This document shows positions 44,219-50,642 of a stretch of DNA of 50,642 bases, piece after piece. Under the pieces are notes generated by a model. It did no database searches, was not told the origin of the DNA, and was given only the letters and a program-made list of their open reading frames with translations. Numbering within the stretch: position 1 is the first letter of the stretch; each line of letters starts with the position of its first letter. Source of the DNA: Zunongwangia pacifica (GTDB taxonomy: Bacteria; Bacteroidota; Bacteroidia; Flavobacteriales; Flavobacteriaceae); NCBI RefSeq assembly GCF_023499215.1, contig NZ_JAKHSK010000036.1:1-50642 (forward strand), in the 5' to 3' direction. The position numbers and the translations under genes are program-made.

Positions 44219-44941
44219 CTATTTTTCTATTCTATAATATTCCAACCAATCTAAAGGTTCTTTTAAAGTATGCTTATTAAATTCTAAATGAATAACCCTT
44301 CGCTGCTTTCCATTTGTTTTTCGATTAGAAGCGTGTAGAGTTAAAGGCTTCATTAACATTGCTCCGCCTCTTTCCACCTCACATATAAATTCTTTATCGA
44401 TCTCCCAGTCTTTTGATTCTGCCCGAACTATTCCATTTAAATGAGATTTTGGTATAACCTTTAAGGCTCCATTATTCCTGTCAGTTTTATCTAAATGGAT
44501 TCTTATGGTTATTGTATCTTGCAAAATCGCTATTGGTGGTTGCACCCCAAACTGTCCCTTTTTATATGTCCAATTTACATACTTTTCCAAATCGGCTTTT
44601 TTATCCACTGAAATACTCAAATCCTGATGATACGTAACAAACCAATTCGATTTGCTTGGTTTATCAAAGTAAATAGCTTTTGTTAAGAAACATTCAGATT
44701 GATAAAGTTCTGAAATCAATTCAATCATTTTTTCATTAAACAACAAATCGGGTAATAGAGGAACATTCTTAATTAACTGTCGAATGGCAAACAAATCTTT
44801 TGTTTTCATAAACGAGCTTTCGTCTTGCTCTGCATTTTCTATACAAGACAACATCTTACTTATTTCGTTTTCTGAATAGAGATTTGATAAAACGGAATAT
44901 CCATTTTCTTCAAGTTCTATTTTTTCCTTGGTGTATCTCAT
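44219..44941 (-). CDS. Phytanoyl-CoA dioxygenase (PhyH) family protein
   Basis: A 240-aa cytosolic Fe(II)/2-oxoglutarate dioxygenase. Iron ligands are H105 and D107 in VTYHQDLSI and H203 in PLTLHASNRK; the 2OG-binding Arg lies at about 214-215 (KQRRVIHLEF). The double-stranded beta-helix core includes IHLDKTDRNNGALKVIPKSH, typical of PhyH. The substrate is unknown; bacterial members hydroxylate amino acids, lipids or natural products. No biosynthetic neighbours point to a pathway. Confidence 0.88.
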   Translation of the reverse strand: MRYTKEKIELEENGYSVLSNLYSENEISKMLSCIENAEQDESSFMKTKDLFAIRQLIKNVPLLPDLLFNEKMIELISELYQSECFLTKAIYFDKPSKSNWFVTYHQDLSISVDKKADLEKYVNWTYKKGQFGVQPPIAILQDTITIRIHLDKTDRNNGALKVIPKSHLNGIVRAESKDWEIDKEFICEVERGGAMLMKPLTLHASNRKTNGKQRRVIHLEFNKHTLKEPLDWLEYYRIEK

Positions 44942-45009
44942 TTTATAGTTTGTACTATATTATGTTTAAATTTGTTTTTACATTAACTATCGACTAATAT
45001 CGGAATTTT

Positions 45010-45147
45010 TCAATTTTCGATTGCGAAATAAACTTCAATATGATCGGGTGAGATTTCTGCGGCATTATACTGCATTTTCAAAGTATAACTTCCCTGGTTT
45101 TTAGTGGTAATTTCAGAAATTACAATATGATTTGATTCTTGCTCCAT
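45010..45147 (-). pseudogene. 45-residue gene fragment
   Basis: A short minus-strand frame starting ATG at 45147 (MEQESNHIVISEITTKNQGS; HIEVYFAIEN) with beta-strand character, like the C-terminal end of a larger protein. It adjoins a decayed xre fragment, so it is probably debris. The family is not recognised. Confidence 0.3.
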
Positions 45148-45153
45148 AATGGA

Positions 45154-45306
45154 CGTTATGAAAGTAATGAGCGTACACCGTCTATAGACATTGCTTAAAA
45201 CATTGCCGAAGCTCTTGAAGTAAGTTTGGATTATTTGCTTGGTGATACTACTGTTTTAATAAAGGATAAAAAAAACTCTACCGCAGTGAATTACTACAAA
45301 AAATAA
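45154..45306 (+). pseudogene. Xre-family regulator fragment
   Basis: The frame reads RYESNERTPSIDIA, a TAA, then NIAEALEVSLDYLLGDTTVL, close to the intact Xre protein at 31607-31978 (RYERNEITPSVEIANKIAQA; LDVSLDYLVG). The N-terminal HTH half is missing and an in-frame stop is present, so it is a remnant. Its position before the RHS cassette array parallels the intact xre gene beside the full RHS operon. Confidence 0.75.
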
Positions 45307-45427
45307 ATCCTGCCTATAAAGATAGGATTTATATATGCTGAACGTAATGCTTAAAGATGCACAGGATAAAACGCTACAGGACAGCCTTAGCTTAATTATT
45401 TTGAAATCAATTTCTATTTAGATTGCT

Positions 45428-45805
45428 TTATAAATCCTCTGGATTCATCCTAAAAACTATATTTCTCTTACTTATTGAATCATAAACCTGATATTGAACG
45501 AATAGAAAATTCACATTTGAATCAAAAAATTTCATTTTCTTGGCAGTGATTTCTTCAGACAAAACAGCCTTAAAAATATTGTTTACTACCAAAGTATCTA
45601 ATTCGGTACTATTAAGGGCTGTTACATTAAAGTATCCTGCTGGCAGACACCTATCAATTTCTATAGTATAATCACTATATCCTTGATTAATTTGAGCTAC
45701 TGCTTGTTTGTCTTTTTCTTTAATTTCGTCTGCTTAACAGAAGGGGTCACAGCTTATTGTTATAAAAATTATAACGAAAGGAAGTATGTATTTTAATTGG
45801 TCCAT
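45428..45805 (-). pseudogene. Lipoprotein gene of cassette C (candidate immunity), nonsense mutation after the lipobox
   Basis: An ATG at 45805 begins a lipoprotein signal (MDQLKYILPFVIIFITISC, then DPFC). TAA follows at codon 24, and the same frame continues for ~100 residues (ADEIKEKDKQAVAQINQGYS; MKFFDSNVNFLFVQYQVYDS; NIVFRMNPEDL) to a stop at 45428. One base change (CAA to TAA) would explain the break. The start overlaps the end of the toxin remnant by 13 bp, as in the other cassettes. It would be an envelope-anchored immunity protein if intact (inference). Confidence 0.65.
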
Positions 45806-46340
45806 TTATACCAAGTATAATGAAGGCTAAGAGCTTGCCCTAATTGATTATTCCATATATCTTTCCATTCAAATGCTGTTCCACCTCTTCCGAGAAAAGC
45901 ATTCCAGAGGTTGCCATTTGCCGTATCCATTCTTAAATTTTGAACTTCATTCAAATTAGCTATGTTGATCCCTAGCCAGGTACCATATCTCTGACCCGAA
46001 AGAAAAGTCGCAGCTTGATGTTCAAAATCATTATTGGCAACCCACCAATATCATGTCTTAAAATCTGTTCTCTACACCTAAATAGATGTAAAGCAAAATC
46101 GAAGGATTCAAAGTTTTCAGTGAAAAAATTAACTGTCCTTTCGTAATCTCCATATCAGGATTTAGCTTTTCCATTTGAGAATAAATAAAATCCTCTCCAT
46201 AGATATGAAAATTTGCAGCAAATCGTTTGGATGCTTCCATCCCTGTTTAAGCATCCTTTTCCTTACCCTGATATTTATATCGGTATTTAGATTGGTTCGC
46301 ATCATTGTGCTGAAGTACCCAAATTTATTATTAAACTTAT
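45793..46340 (-). pseudogene. Cassette C: decayed RHS core and toxin C-terminus
   Basis: Reading from 46310 the frame shows the RHS cassette core NQSKYRYKYQGKEKDA, a TAA, then TGMEA joined directly to SKRFAANFHIYGEDFIYSQM, ending near 46058. The core segment normally following TGMEA (RLWD-RIGRWL, YLGMGNNP) is deleted. In another frame the tail continues WVANNDFEHQAATFLSGQRY, GTWLGINIANLNEVQNLRMD, GNLWNAFLGRGGTAFEWKDI, ending at TAA 45793. Stop, frameshift and core deletion make it inactive. The tail matches no toxin family I know. It overlaps the lipoprotein gene downstream. Confidence 0.65.
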
Positions 46341-46527
46341 ACTTTCTACTACTAAAAACAAAAAGCCAAACTTTTATAGCATAGCTTCTGATTACCATAG
46401 CTATTATGGCACTCGACAAAGTAGATCGCTAGAAGAGAGCTAGTTTACCAAAATAAATCATTTTTCACATTGTTTTCTTCTAAAAAATCTATAAAAGCTC
46501 TTTTTTTAAAGCTGTCATCTCCATAGT
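46200..46527 (-). repeat. Duplicated cassette junction, copy 1 (partner at 50240-50523)
   Basis: This segment and 50240-50523 are clearly homologous along their length. Each contains the 3' end of the same immunity-type gene (CTAGTTTACCAAAATAAATC; TCTATAAAAGCTCT), an intergenic stretch (ATAGCTTCTGATTACC) and the first part of an RHS cassette core (AGGAAAAGGATGCT). Divergence is moderate, so the duplication is not recent. Core and spacer sequence provide homology for recombination. Confidence 0.8.
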
Positions 46528-46960
46528 AGTAAATTGTGGTTTTAAAAAAATCTTCTTGATTAATAAATATTTTAGCTACTCTTGATTTACAGTTCATTTC
46601 AACCATAACAGGATGAATTCCTTCATCCATTTTTCTTACTATTTCTGGATAAAAAGTGGCAAAAGCATACATAATACTATCCCTAGTATTGAAGGTCCCA
46701 GTTGTAATATTTTTAATATACTCATTATGAGTATTAATCTCGCCTTTGATTAATTTTAATTTTAAAACACCCGCTGTATAGGCATTAAGTAGGTGATGAT
46801 CTAAAATTCTGGCTTTAAAGTTATAATTACAACTATTAAAATATAATTCAGATTCCATTCGGTCTTGCTCTGTCATTTTTGGAGCAATAAACTTTATAAA
46901 AAAATAAGCTATTATTATAAGTAATAGAACTAGTGTAAAAATTATAAACCTGACTTTCAT
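46445..46960 (-). CDS. Orphan immunity-like protein with N-terminal membrane anchor (cassette D)
   Basis: A 171-aa protein with a single N-terminal helix (IIFTLVLLLIIIAYFFIKFI) and a ~145-residue extracytoplasmic domain (TEQDRMESELYFNSCNYNFK; YAFATFYPEIVRKMDEGIHP; FFKTTIYYYGDDSFKKRAFI). Its 3' end is duplicated, truncated, at 50450-50522. It lies between cassettes B and C with only decayed sequence upstream, so its toxin is lost. Keeping an intact immunity gene without its toxin is typical of polymorphic toxin loci, where it can protect against kin. No family is recognised. Confidence 0.65.
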   Translation of the reverse strand: MKVRFIIFTLVLLLIIIAYFFIKFIAPKMTEQDRMESELYFNSCNYNFKARILDHHLLNAYTAGVLKLKLIKGEINTHNEYIKNITTGTFNTRDSIMYAFATFYPEIVRKMDEGIHPVMVEMNCKSRVAKIFINQEDFFKTTIYYYGDDSFKKRAFIDFLEENNVKNDLFW

Positions 46961-47452
46961 TTATATTATTAGTGAAAAATTAAAATTGGGAGTTTGGGAG
47001 TGACCTCCTCCGAAGAGTAAGGGATCGTAGTTAGGGGTGTTTTTAAATTATAAGCTACAAAAAAAGTTTTACCAGCTTCTACTGCACCTCCAATACTTGT
47101 ATTCTTTTATTAAGTCATTGGGTATCCTTATTCTGCTTAATTAGATATAAACTTAATTCTTCAATTTATCCTAATAATAAAGTTTCCACAGTTTCTAAAC
47201 TATCTAAAGCTTAATTGTATTAAAAAACATAATCTTACCAATTTTTGATATCTACCTCAACTAATTTACATGGGTAATTCAATTAACATTAGGTCTTAAA
47301 TCTTGCTTTATAGTTCCAATTGATACATAACCATTTTGAGAGTTAATTATGACTCATCATTTCTAACTTTGTTTGAATACCATGCTGATACCAAAATTAT
47401 TGAAACAAGATTGATATTCGATTCTGAAAAACCAACGATATTTCTCTATGGA
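46961..47452 (-). pseudogene. Degenerate coding debris upstream of the orphan immunity gene
   Basis: No intact gene. A minus-strand piece reading IGGAVEAGKTFFVAYNLKTP, then IPYSSEEVTPKLP, ends with TAA just before the orphan immunity ATG, as a toxin C-terminus would. Further upstream, broken frames read QNGYVSIGTIKQDLRP and IEELSLYLIKQNKDTQ, faintly like an endosialidase-type chaperone tail with a coiled coil. All are too broken for confident naming. Confidence 0.4.
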
Positions 47453-48004
47453 CTAGAAATCTGAGTTCTTGGGTAGTTGAAACCAATTTGATGCTAAATG
47501 TTTTTCTTTATTATTTACAAAATAAATATAGTGCAACCTTAATTTTTTTGGCAATGCATTTTTACTCATGTAAAAATGTTCCTTTGAAAATATCTTGTTG
47601 AGCAAAATTTTCTTCTCTCCATTTTCCTCTATTCTTATGTTATATATACTATCATTATCTTGAAACAGATAGCTTGAGAAAAAATCAACACCTATAGGCA
47701 TTTGAGAAAATTTTCTAAATTCCATAGCTTCATTTTCAATTATAATTGCATCTTCTTTTAAACCCTCTGTCAACTCTTTAAGACTTGAAAAAACAACTCT
47801 TTTATCAAGCTTATCTTCAAAATTAAAGTTTGAAGAGTCAAATACAAGATTCATCTCACCCTTAAATGTTAATGCAATTTTATAATCATCCTTAAATTCT
47901 TCGGATAATAAAATTTCAACTCTGAAATCACAACTATTTTTTTGATGATTTTTTTTTTGACATGAAATAAATAATAAGACTAAAACAAATAAACTTTTCT
48001 TCAT
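47453..48004 (-). CDS. Lipoprotein, candidate immunity of RHS cassette B
   Basis: A 183-aa lipoprotein from MKKSLFVLVLLFISCQKK (48004; lipobox FISC), with a beta-rich domain (CDFRVEILLSEEFKDDYKIA; LNKIFSKEHFYMSKNALPKK; LRLHYIYFVNNKEKHLASNW). It begins 4 bp after the stop of the cassette B toxin-like gene, the standard immunity position. A lipoprotein immunity factor implies the toxin acts in the periplasm or at the outer membrane. The fold and mechanism are unknown. Confidence 0.7.
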   Translation of the reverse strand: MKKSLFVLVLLFISCQKKNHQKNSCDFRVEILLSEEFKDDYKIALTFKGEMNLVFDSSNFNFEDKLDKRVVFSSLKELTEGLKEDAIIIENEAMEFRKFSQMPIGVDFFSSYLFQDNDSIYNIRIEENGEKKILLNKIFSKEHFYMSKNALPKKLRLHYIYFVNNKEKHLASNWFQLPKNSDF

Positions 48005-48008
48005 ATAA

Positions 48009-48878
48009 CTAGTTTTTGCCATATCTCCTGTGAACATAACCCCAATACCACTCTACATTTTCTTTGTGCCCTGAGGTTGTATTTTTATAAGTATGATGTG
48101 CTTTCTGAGTTTCAATTGCACTCTCTTCATAATACAATTGCATCGCGTTTTTAGAACTCCAAACTCTATCAGCATATCTTAAATGTAAAGAATAAAGTAT
48201 ATAATGATCATATTCATGGACTAAGTTATTTCTCAAGTTAAATACATTGTCCAATAGTACATTTTCCTCACCAAAATTATACCTTATAATAAAAGAAATT
48301 TTACTGTTGTCAAATTTTTGCACAAATTTTTCTTCCATGGTTCTAATTAATTTATAACCGTTACCAATACCAATAAATGATCTACCAGATTTACTACTAA
48401 ATGTTTTAATTCCTCCAGGAAATTTAGACTTATCAAGATAGTTACCATGACCAAATTGTGAAACAACATATTTCTCTACGGATGCTTCACTCCCAACAAC
48501 TTTAGAATTATTTGTAATTAACTGGGAATTAGCTGTTAATTCATCCAAATTACCATTGAATTTGTAACCTGAATTTACAAGATAAACCGTACCGTTACTA
48601 ATACCATCATCATATATAATTTCACCAGTATCAGAATCAACCCACTGAATGTCCTCCCCACCATCTGGGTCAACTCTGATTATAGGATTATTCCCCATTC
48701 CTAGATATGGAGAACTATATTGACCAGCTGGATCTGGACTTAACCATCTACCAATCCTACTATCCCAAAGTCTTAGCTCAAAGGCTTCCATCCCTGTTTC
48801 AGCATCCTTTTCCTGAGCCTGATACTTATATCGGTATTCAGATTGGTTAGCATCATTGTCTCTACCCGGTATTGGCAT
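48009..48878 (-). CDS. Cassette B: headless RHS core with zincin-like C-terminal toxin
   Basis: A 289-aa product. Residues 1-75 are an RHS core end (MPIPGRDNDANQSEYRYKYQ; FELRLWDSRIGRWLSPDPAG; SSPYLGMGNNPIIRVDPDGG), after which RHS proteins switch to a variable toxin. The tail contains a zinc-metallopeptidase motif HEYDH (H221, E222, H225) in NNLVHEYDHYILYSLH, and a downstream Glu-rich helix (YYEESAIETQKAHH) that could give the third ligand. There is no signal peptide or YD-repeat body, so it is a displaced C-terminal cassette, not a complete effector. Coding sequence upstream of 48878 has core similarity (HKARIYQTRMP) without a start. Confidence 0.78.
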   Translation of the reverse strand: MPIPGRDNDANQSEYRYKYQAQEKDAETGMEAFELRLWDSRIGRWLSPDPAGQYSSPYLGMGNNPIIRVDPDGGEDIQWVDSDTGEIIYDDGISNGTVYLVNSGYKFNGNLDELTANSQLITNNSKVVGSEASVEKYVVSQFGHGNYLDKSKFPGGIKTFSSKSGRSFIGIGNGYKLIRTMEEKFVQKFDNSKISFIIRYNFGEENVLLDNVFNLRNNLVHEYDHYILYSLHLRYADRVWSSKNAMQLYYEESAIETQKAHHTYKNTTSGHKENVEWYWGYVHRRYGKN

Positions 48879-49140
48879 CCGAGTTTGATAAATACGAGCT
48901 TTATGAACTTAAGCCTATTATTTATGTCTGAAAACTTGTCTAATGGGCTAGTTTCTTTCAATATGATACTTACCCTCGATACGGTGAAAATTATAATCTA
49001 TCCCCACAATTAAACATTAGCTAATATCTTTCTTAAACATCCTAATTGTACTTATTCGAGATTCAAAGGTGCATGATAAGTATTCTAAAAAAGAAGCCTA
49101 TTAAGATTCTTAAGCTTTTCCATTCTATAAAATATGCCTA
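48879..49140. other. Spacer between cassettes A and B
   Basis: About 260 bp of low-GC DNA. The part next to cassette B still reads as RHS core upstream of the ATG in the same frame. The rest has no recognisable coding content or terminator. Confidence 0.35.
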
Positions 49141-49548
49141 TTATTCGTCATTCTCATATACACGGACATTCCCATCTTTATAAACAACCTTTAGTTTTCC
49201 TTTATTTAATAAATTTTCAAGCACGAGTGAATTATTGTAACTATCTATAAATTTTGTTGTAGAAAACTTAATTGCAGTAGTATCTTCATAATAAGGCTTA
49301 AAAGAACGTCTTTTTTCAAGAACATTACCCTCATTATCAATTACTTCGATATATTCTACTTCATCTCTCTTACCGATATAAGGATTAACATAATAAATTA
49401 ACTGGTCAGGTGTGGGAAGTTCCCTATTCATTAAAACCTTGACTTTTTCTAATTTATAGTGATTTATTTCCTTTGCACAACTAATAAAAAGTACTATAGT
49501 TGCAATTAATAAAATATAAGTTGATCTAGTCAATTTTAACACCATCAT
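49141..49548 (-). CDS. Lipoprotein, candidate immunity of RHS cassette A
   Basis: A 135-aa lipoprotein from MMVLKLTRSTYILLIATIVL (49548), lipobox FISC, then a small beta-rich domain (PYIGKRDEVEYIEVIDNEGN; RRSFKPYYEDTTAIKFS; KLKVVYKDGNVRVYENDE). The start lies 23 bp inside the end of the toxin-like gene, the same overlap as at the full-length RHS gene and its membrane partner. The frame is open upstream to 49791, but that part is shadow of the toxin gene. Immunity is inferred from position, coupling and envelope localisation. Confidence 0.7.
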   Translation of the reverse strand: MMVLKLTRSTYILLIATIVLFISCAKEINHYKLEKVKVLMNRELPTPDQLIYYVNPYIGKRDEVEYIEVIDNEGNVLEKRRSFKPYYEDTTAIKFSTTKFIDSYNNSLVLENLLNKGKLKVVYKDGNVRVYENDE

Positions 49549-50362
49549 ATTTTCCAAAATATTGCATTCTTTGATTAATAGGTAAAACAAAAGGAACTCT
49601 ACCGTATTCGTCATATAGCCATTGCTTAAATCCTGAGGAAGTTTTTGGCCAAAATTTTGAATGAATTTCTTTATGAGTTGCTCTTTTTTCCCAAGCCCAA
49701 AAAGTTTTAGAGTCATGGTAATCATACGGTATTCCAGATAACCAATCGTTTCCATGGCCAACCAATTCGTGGCGCATAATTGCATAAACATCCCATCTGT
49801 TCTTTACAAGATTTCCAATATCTCCTTTGTCAAATTTTGCAACCAATACTTGCCTTTCATTTCTTTCTACTGGCCGACCTGTACTCCAGCCACCTGAAGG
49901 CTTGAATTCAATGTCAACATCTTTAATAAGTTGGTCTTTAATATTGAAAACACCTGCATAATGTTCTAATACTTTCACTTCTATTTCAGGAGACACATTT
50001 GTTGTAAAATTATCCAAGTTACCGGCGTCCCAATCTTCTTTAGATATGTAACGTATATCGTCTGTTCCCCCACGACCTAAGTACTCTCCAGTTTTTTTGT
50101 CAAAGTAATCGTCTGCCTTTCCACCATCAAGATCTACTAACTTTACAGGATTATTACCCATACCAAGATATGGAGAACTATATTGACCAGCTGGATCTGT
50201 AGTTAACCAACGCCCAATCCTTGCATCCCATAATCGAAGTTCAAAGGCTTCCATCCCTGTTTCAGCATCCTTTTCCTGCCCCTGATATTTATACCGGTAT
50301 TCAGATTGGTTCCCATCATTGTACTGAAGTACTGTATTTATTATTAAGCTTATACTTTCCAC
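49526..50362 (-). CDS. Cassette A: headless RHS core with putative metallopeptidase-like toxin
   Basis: A 278-aa product. Residues ~17-80 are the same RHS core as cassette B (NQSEYRYKYQGQEKDAETG; LRLWDARIGRWLTTDPAGQ; YLGMGNNPVKLVDLDGG). The tail (~82-278) contains AIMRHELVGHGNDW (H198, E199, H203), a zincin-like but non-canonical HExxxH spacing, with E225 in FWAWEKRATH as possible third ligand. The first codon is GTG and there is no secretion signal, so this is a fragment cassette awaiting fusion to an RHS body. The tail is unrelated to that of cassette B apart from the possible zinc site. Confidence 0.75.
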   Translation of the reverse strand: MESISLIINTVLQYNDGNQSEYRYKYQGQEKDAETGMEAFELRLWDARIGRWLTTDPAGQYSSPYLGMGNNPVKLVDLDGGKADDYFDKKTGEYLGRGGTDDIRYISKEDWDAGNLDNFTTNVSPEIEVKVLEHYAGVFNIKDQLIKDVDIEFKPSGGWSTGRPVERNERQVLVAKFDKGDIGNLVKNRWDVYAIMRHELVGHGNDWLSGIPYDYHDSKTFWAWEKRATHKEIHSKFWPKTSSGFKQWLYDEYGRVPFVLPINQRMQYFGKYDGVKID

Positions 50363-50449
50363 TTCTAAAAAAGATAAACTTTTATAACATAGCTTCTGAT
50401 TACCGTAGCTATTACAGCACTCGATAAAGTCCGATCGTTAGCAGAAAAC

Positions 50450-50522
50450 TAGTTTACCAAAATAAATCATCTTTAATATTATTTTCTTCTAAAAAATCTA
50501 TAAAAGCTCTCTTTTTAAAGCT
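50450..50522 (-). pseudogene. Truncated 3' end of a second cassette D immunity gene
   Basis: About 73 bp matching the last codons of the orphan immunity gene at 46445 (CTAGTTTACCAAAATAAATC; TCTATAAAAGCTCT). The match ends exactly at the terminal repeat (50523), so the gene is interrupted by that element. Confidence 0.75.
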
Positions 50523-50642
50523 GAAATGATTTAAACTTTTTTTAAAAATAAAAAAGGGTTGCAGATATTTGTGTTGCGAAACATACAATTATCAAAACCA
50601 ACCCTTTATGTACTCTGTACTTGACAAAGATACAATAGAATT
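50523..50642. repeat. Right copy of 120-bp terminal inverted repeat
   Basis: The exact reverse complement of 2-121. It begins inside the coding sequence of the truncated immunity gene, showing that the repeat inserted there and marking one end of the element as GAAATGATTTAAAC. Confidence 0.85.

Noticed and set aside
1-50642. CRISPR array or cas genes
   Set aside because: No regularly spaced short repeats; the repeated sequences found are RHS cores, a dispersed palindrome and terminal repeats.
30817-50642. Prophage or contractile (T6SS/eCIS) cluster carrying the RHS effectors
   Set aside because: No tail, sheath, baseplate, VgrG or PAAR genes; the full-length RHS proteins have signal peptides.

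Overview
The window looks like chromosomal DNA from a marine member of the Flavobacteriaceae (Bacteroidota). This is inferred from low GC, lipoprotein and signal-peptide style, candidate TAnnTTTG -7 boxes, tetratricopeptide histidine kinases paired with LytTR or LuxR-type regulators, YD-repeat/RHS proteins and a type I ManA. No marker gene names the genus; a Zunongwangia/Gramella-like organism is a guess. Both window ends carry the same 120-bp sequence in inverted orientation (2-121 and 50523-50642), so the window is probably a contig bounded by two copies of one repeat.

Left part (0.3-12.3 kb): an IS200-type element, tRNA-Arg(UCU), mannose-6-phosphate isomerase and a secreted GH2 lipoprotein. 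Next comes a visibly GC-richer three-gene block (alpha/beta hydrolase, outer-membrane protein, membrane AraC regulator) in which every gene has a frame disruption. After it are a LamG-like secreted protein, a LytTR/histidine-kinase pair and an SMR (SugE-type) exporter.

Middle (12.3-30.3 kb): a nitrogen/stress-like module has a histidine kinase, a sigma-54 activator, a candidate -24/-12 promoter, a 52-aa four-Cys protein too short for routine gene calling, and glutamate dehydrogenase, flanked by two small helical proteins. A NarL-type two-component pair precedes three small membrane proteins. A TetR gene and a CxxC flavin oxidoreductase share a matching operator pair. A serine hydrolase sits behind a perfect 24-bp-stem hairpin. 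A convergent two-gene operon encodes a fused SbnA-like PLP synthase/FAD-NAD(P) protein plus a PLP decarboxylase, and may make a diaminopropionate-type metabolite.

Right part (30.8-50.6 kb) is accessory DNA. It has decayed mobile-element genes (a primase-like remnant, Xre genes, an IS3 remnant) and a large secreted YD-repeat/RHS operon with a small membrane protein overlapping its end. Between these lie ordinary genes (Crp/DJ-1, PhyH dioxygenase). The segment ends in an array of headless RHS C-terminal cassettes. Each cassette is a short conserved RHS core, a different toxin-like tail (two with zincin-like motifs), and an overlapping or abutting lipoprotein or membrane protein gene likely to be its immunity factor. 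The cassettes share a core type that differs from the full-length RHS gene in the window. They carry duplicated junctions of about 0.3 kb, so the array looks like an assembly and storage site for envelope-acting polymorphic toxins. It is the most interesting system here.
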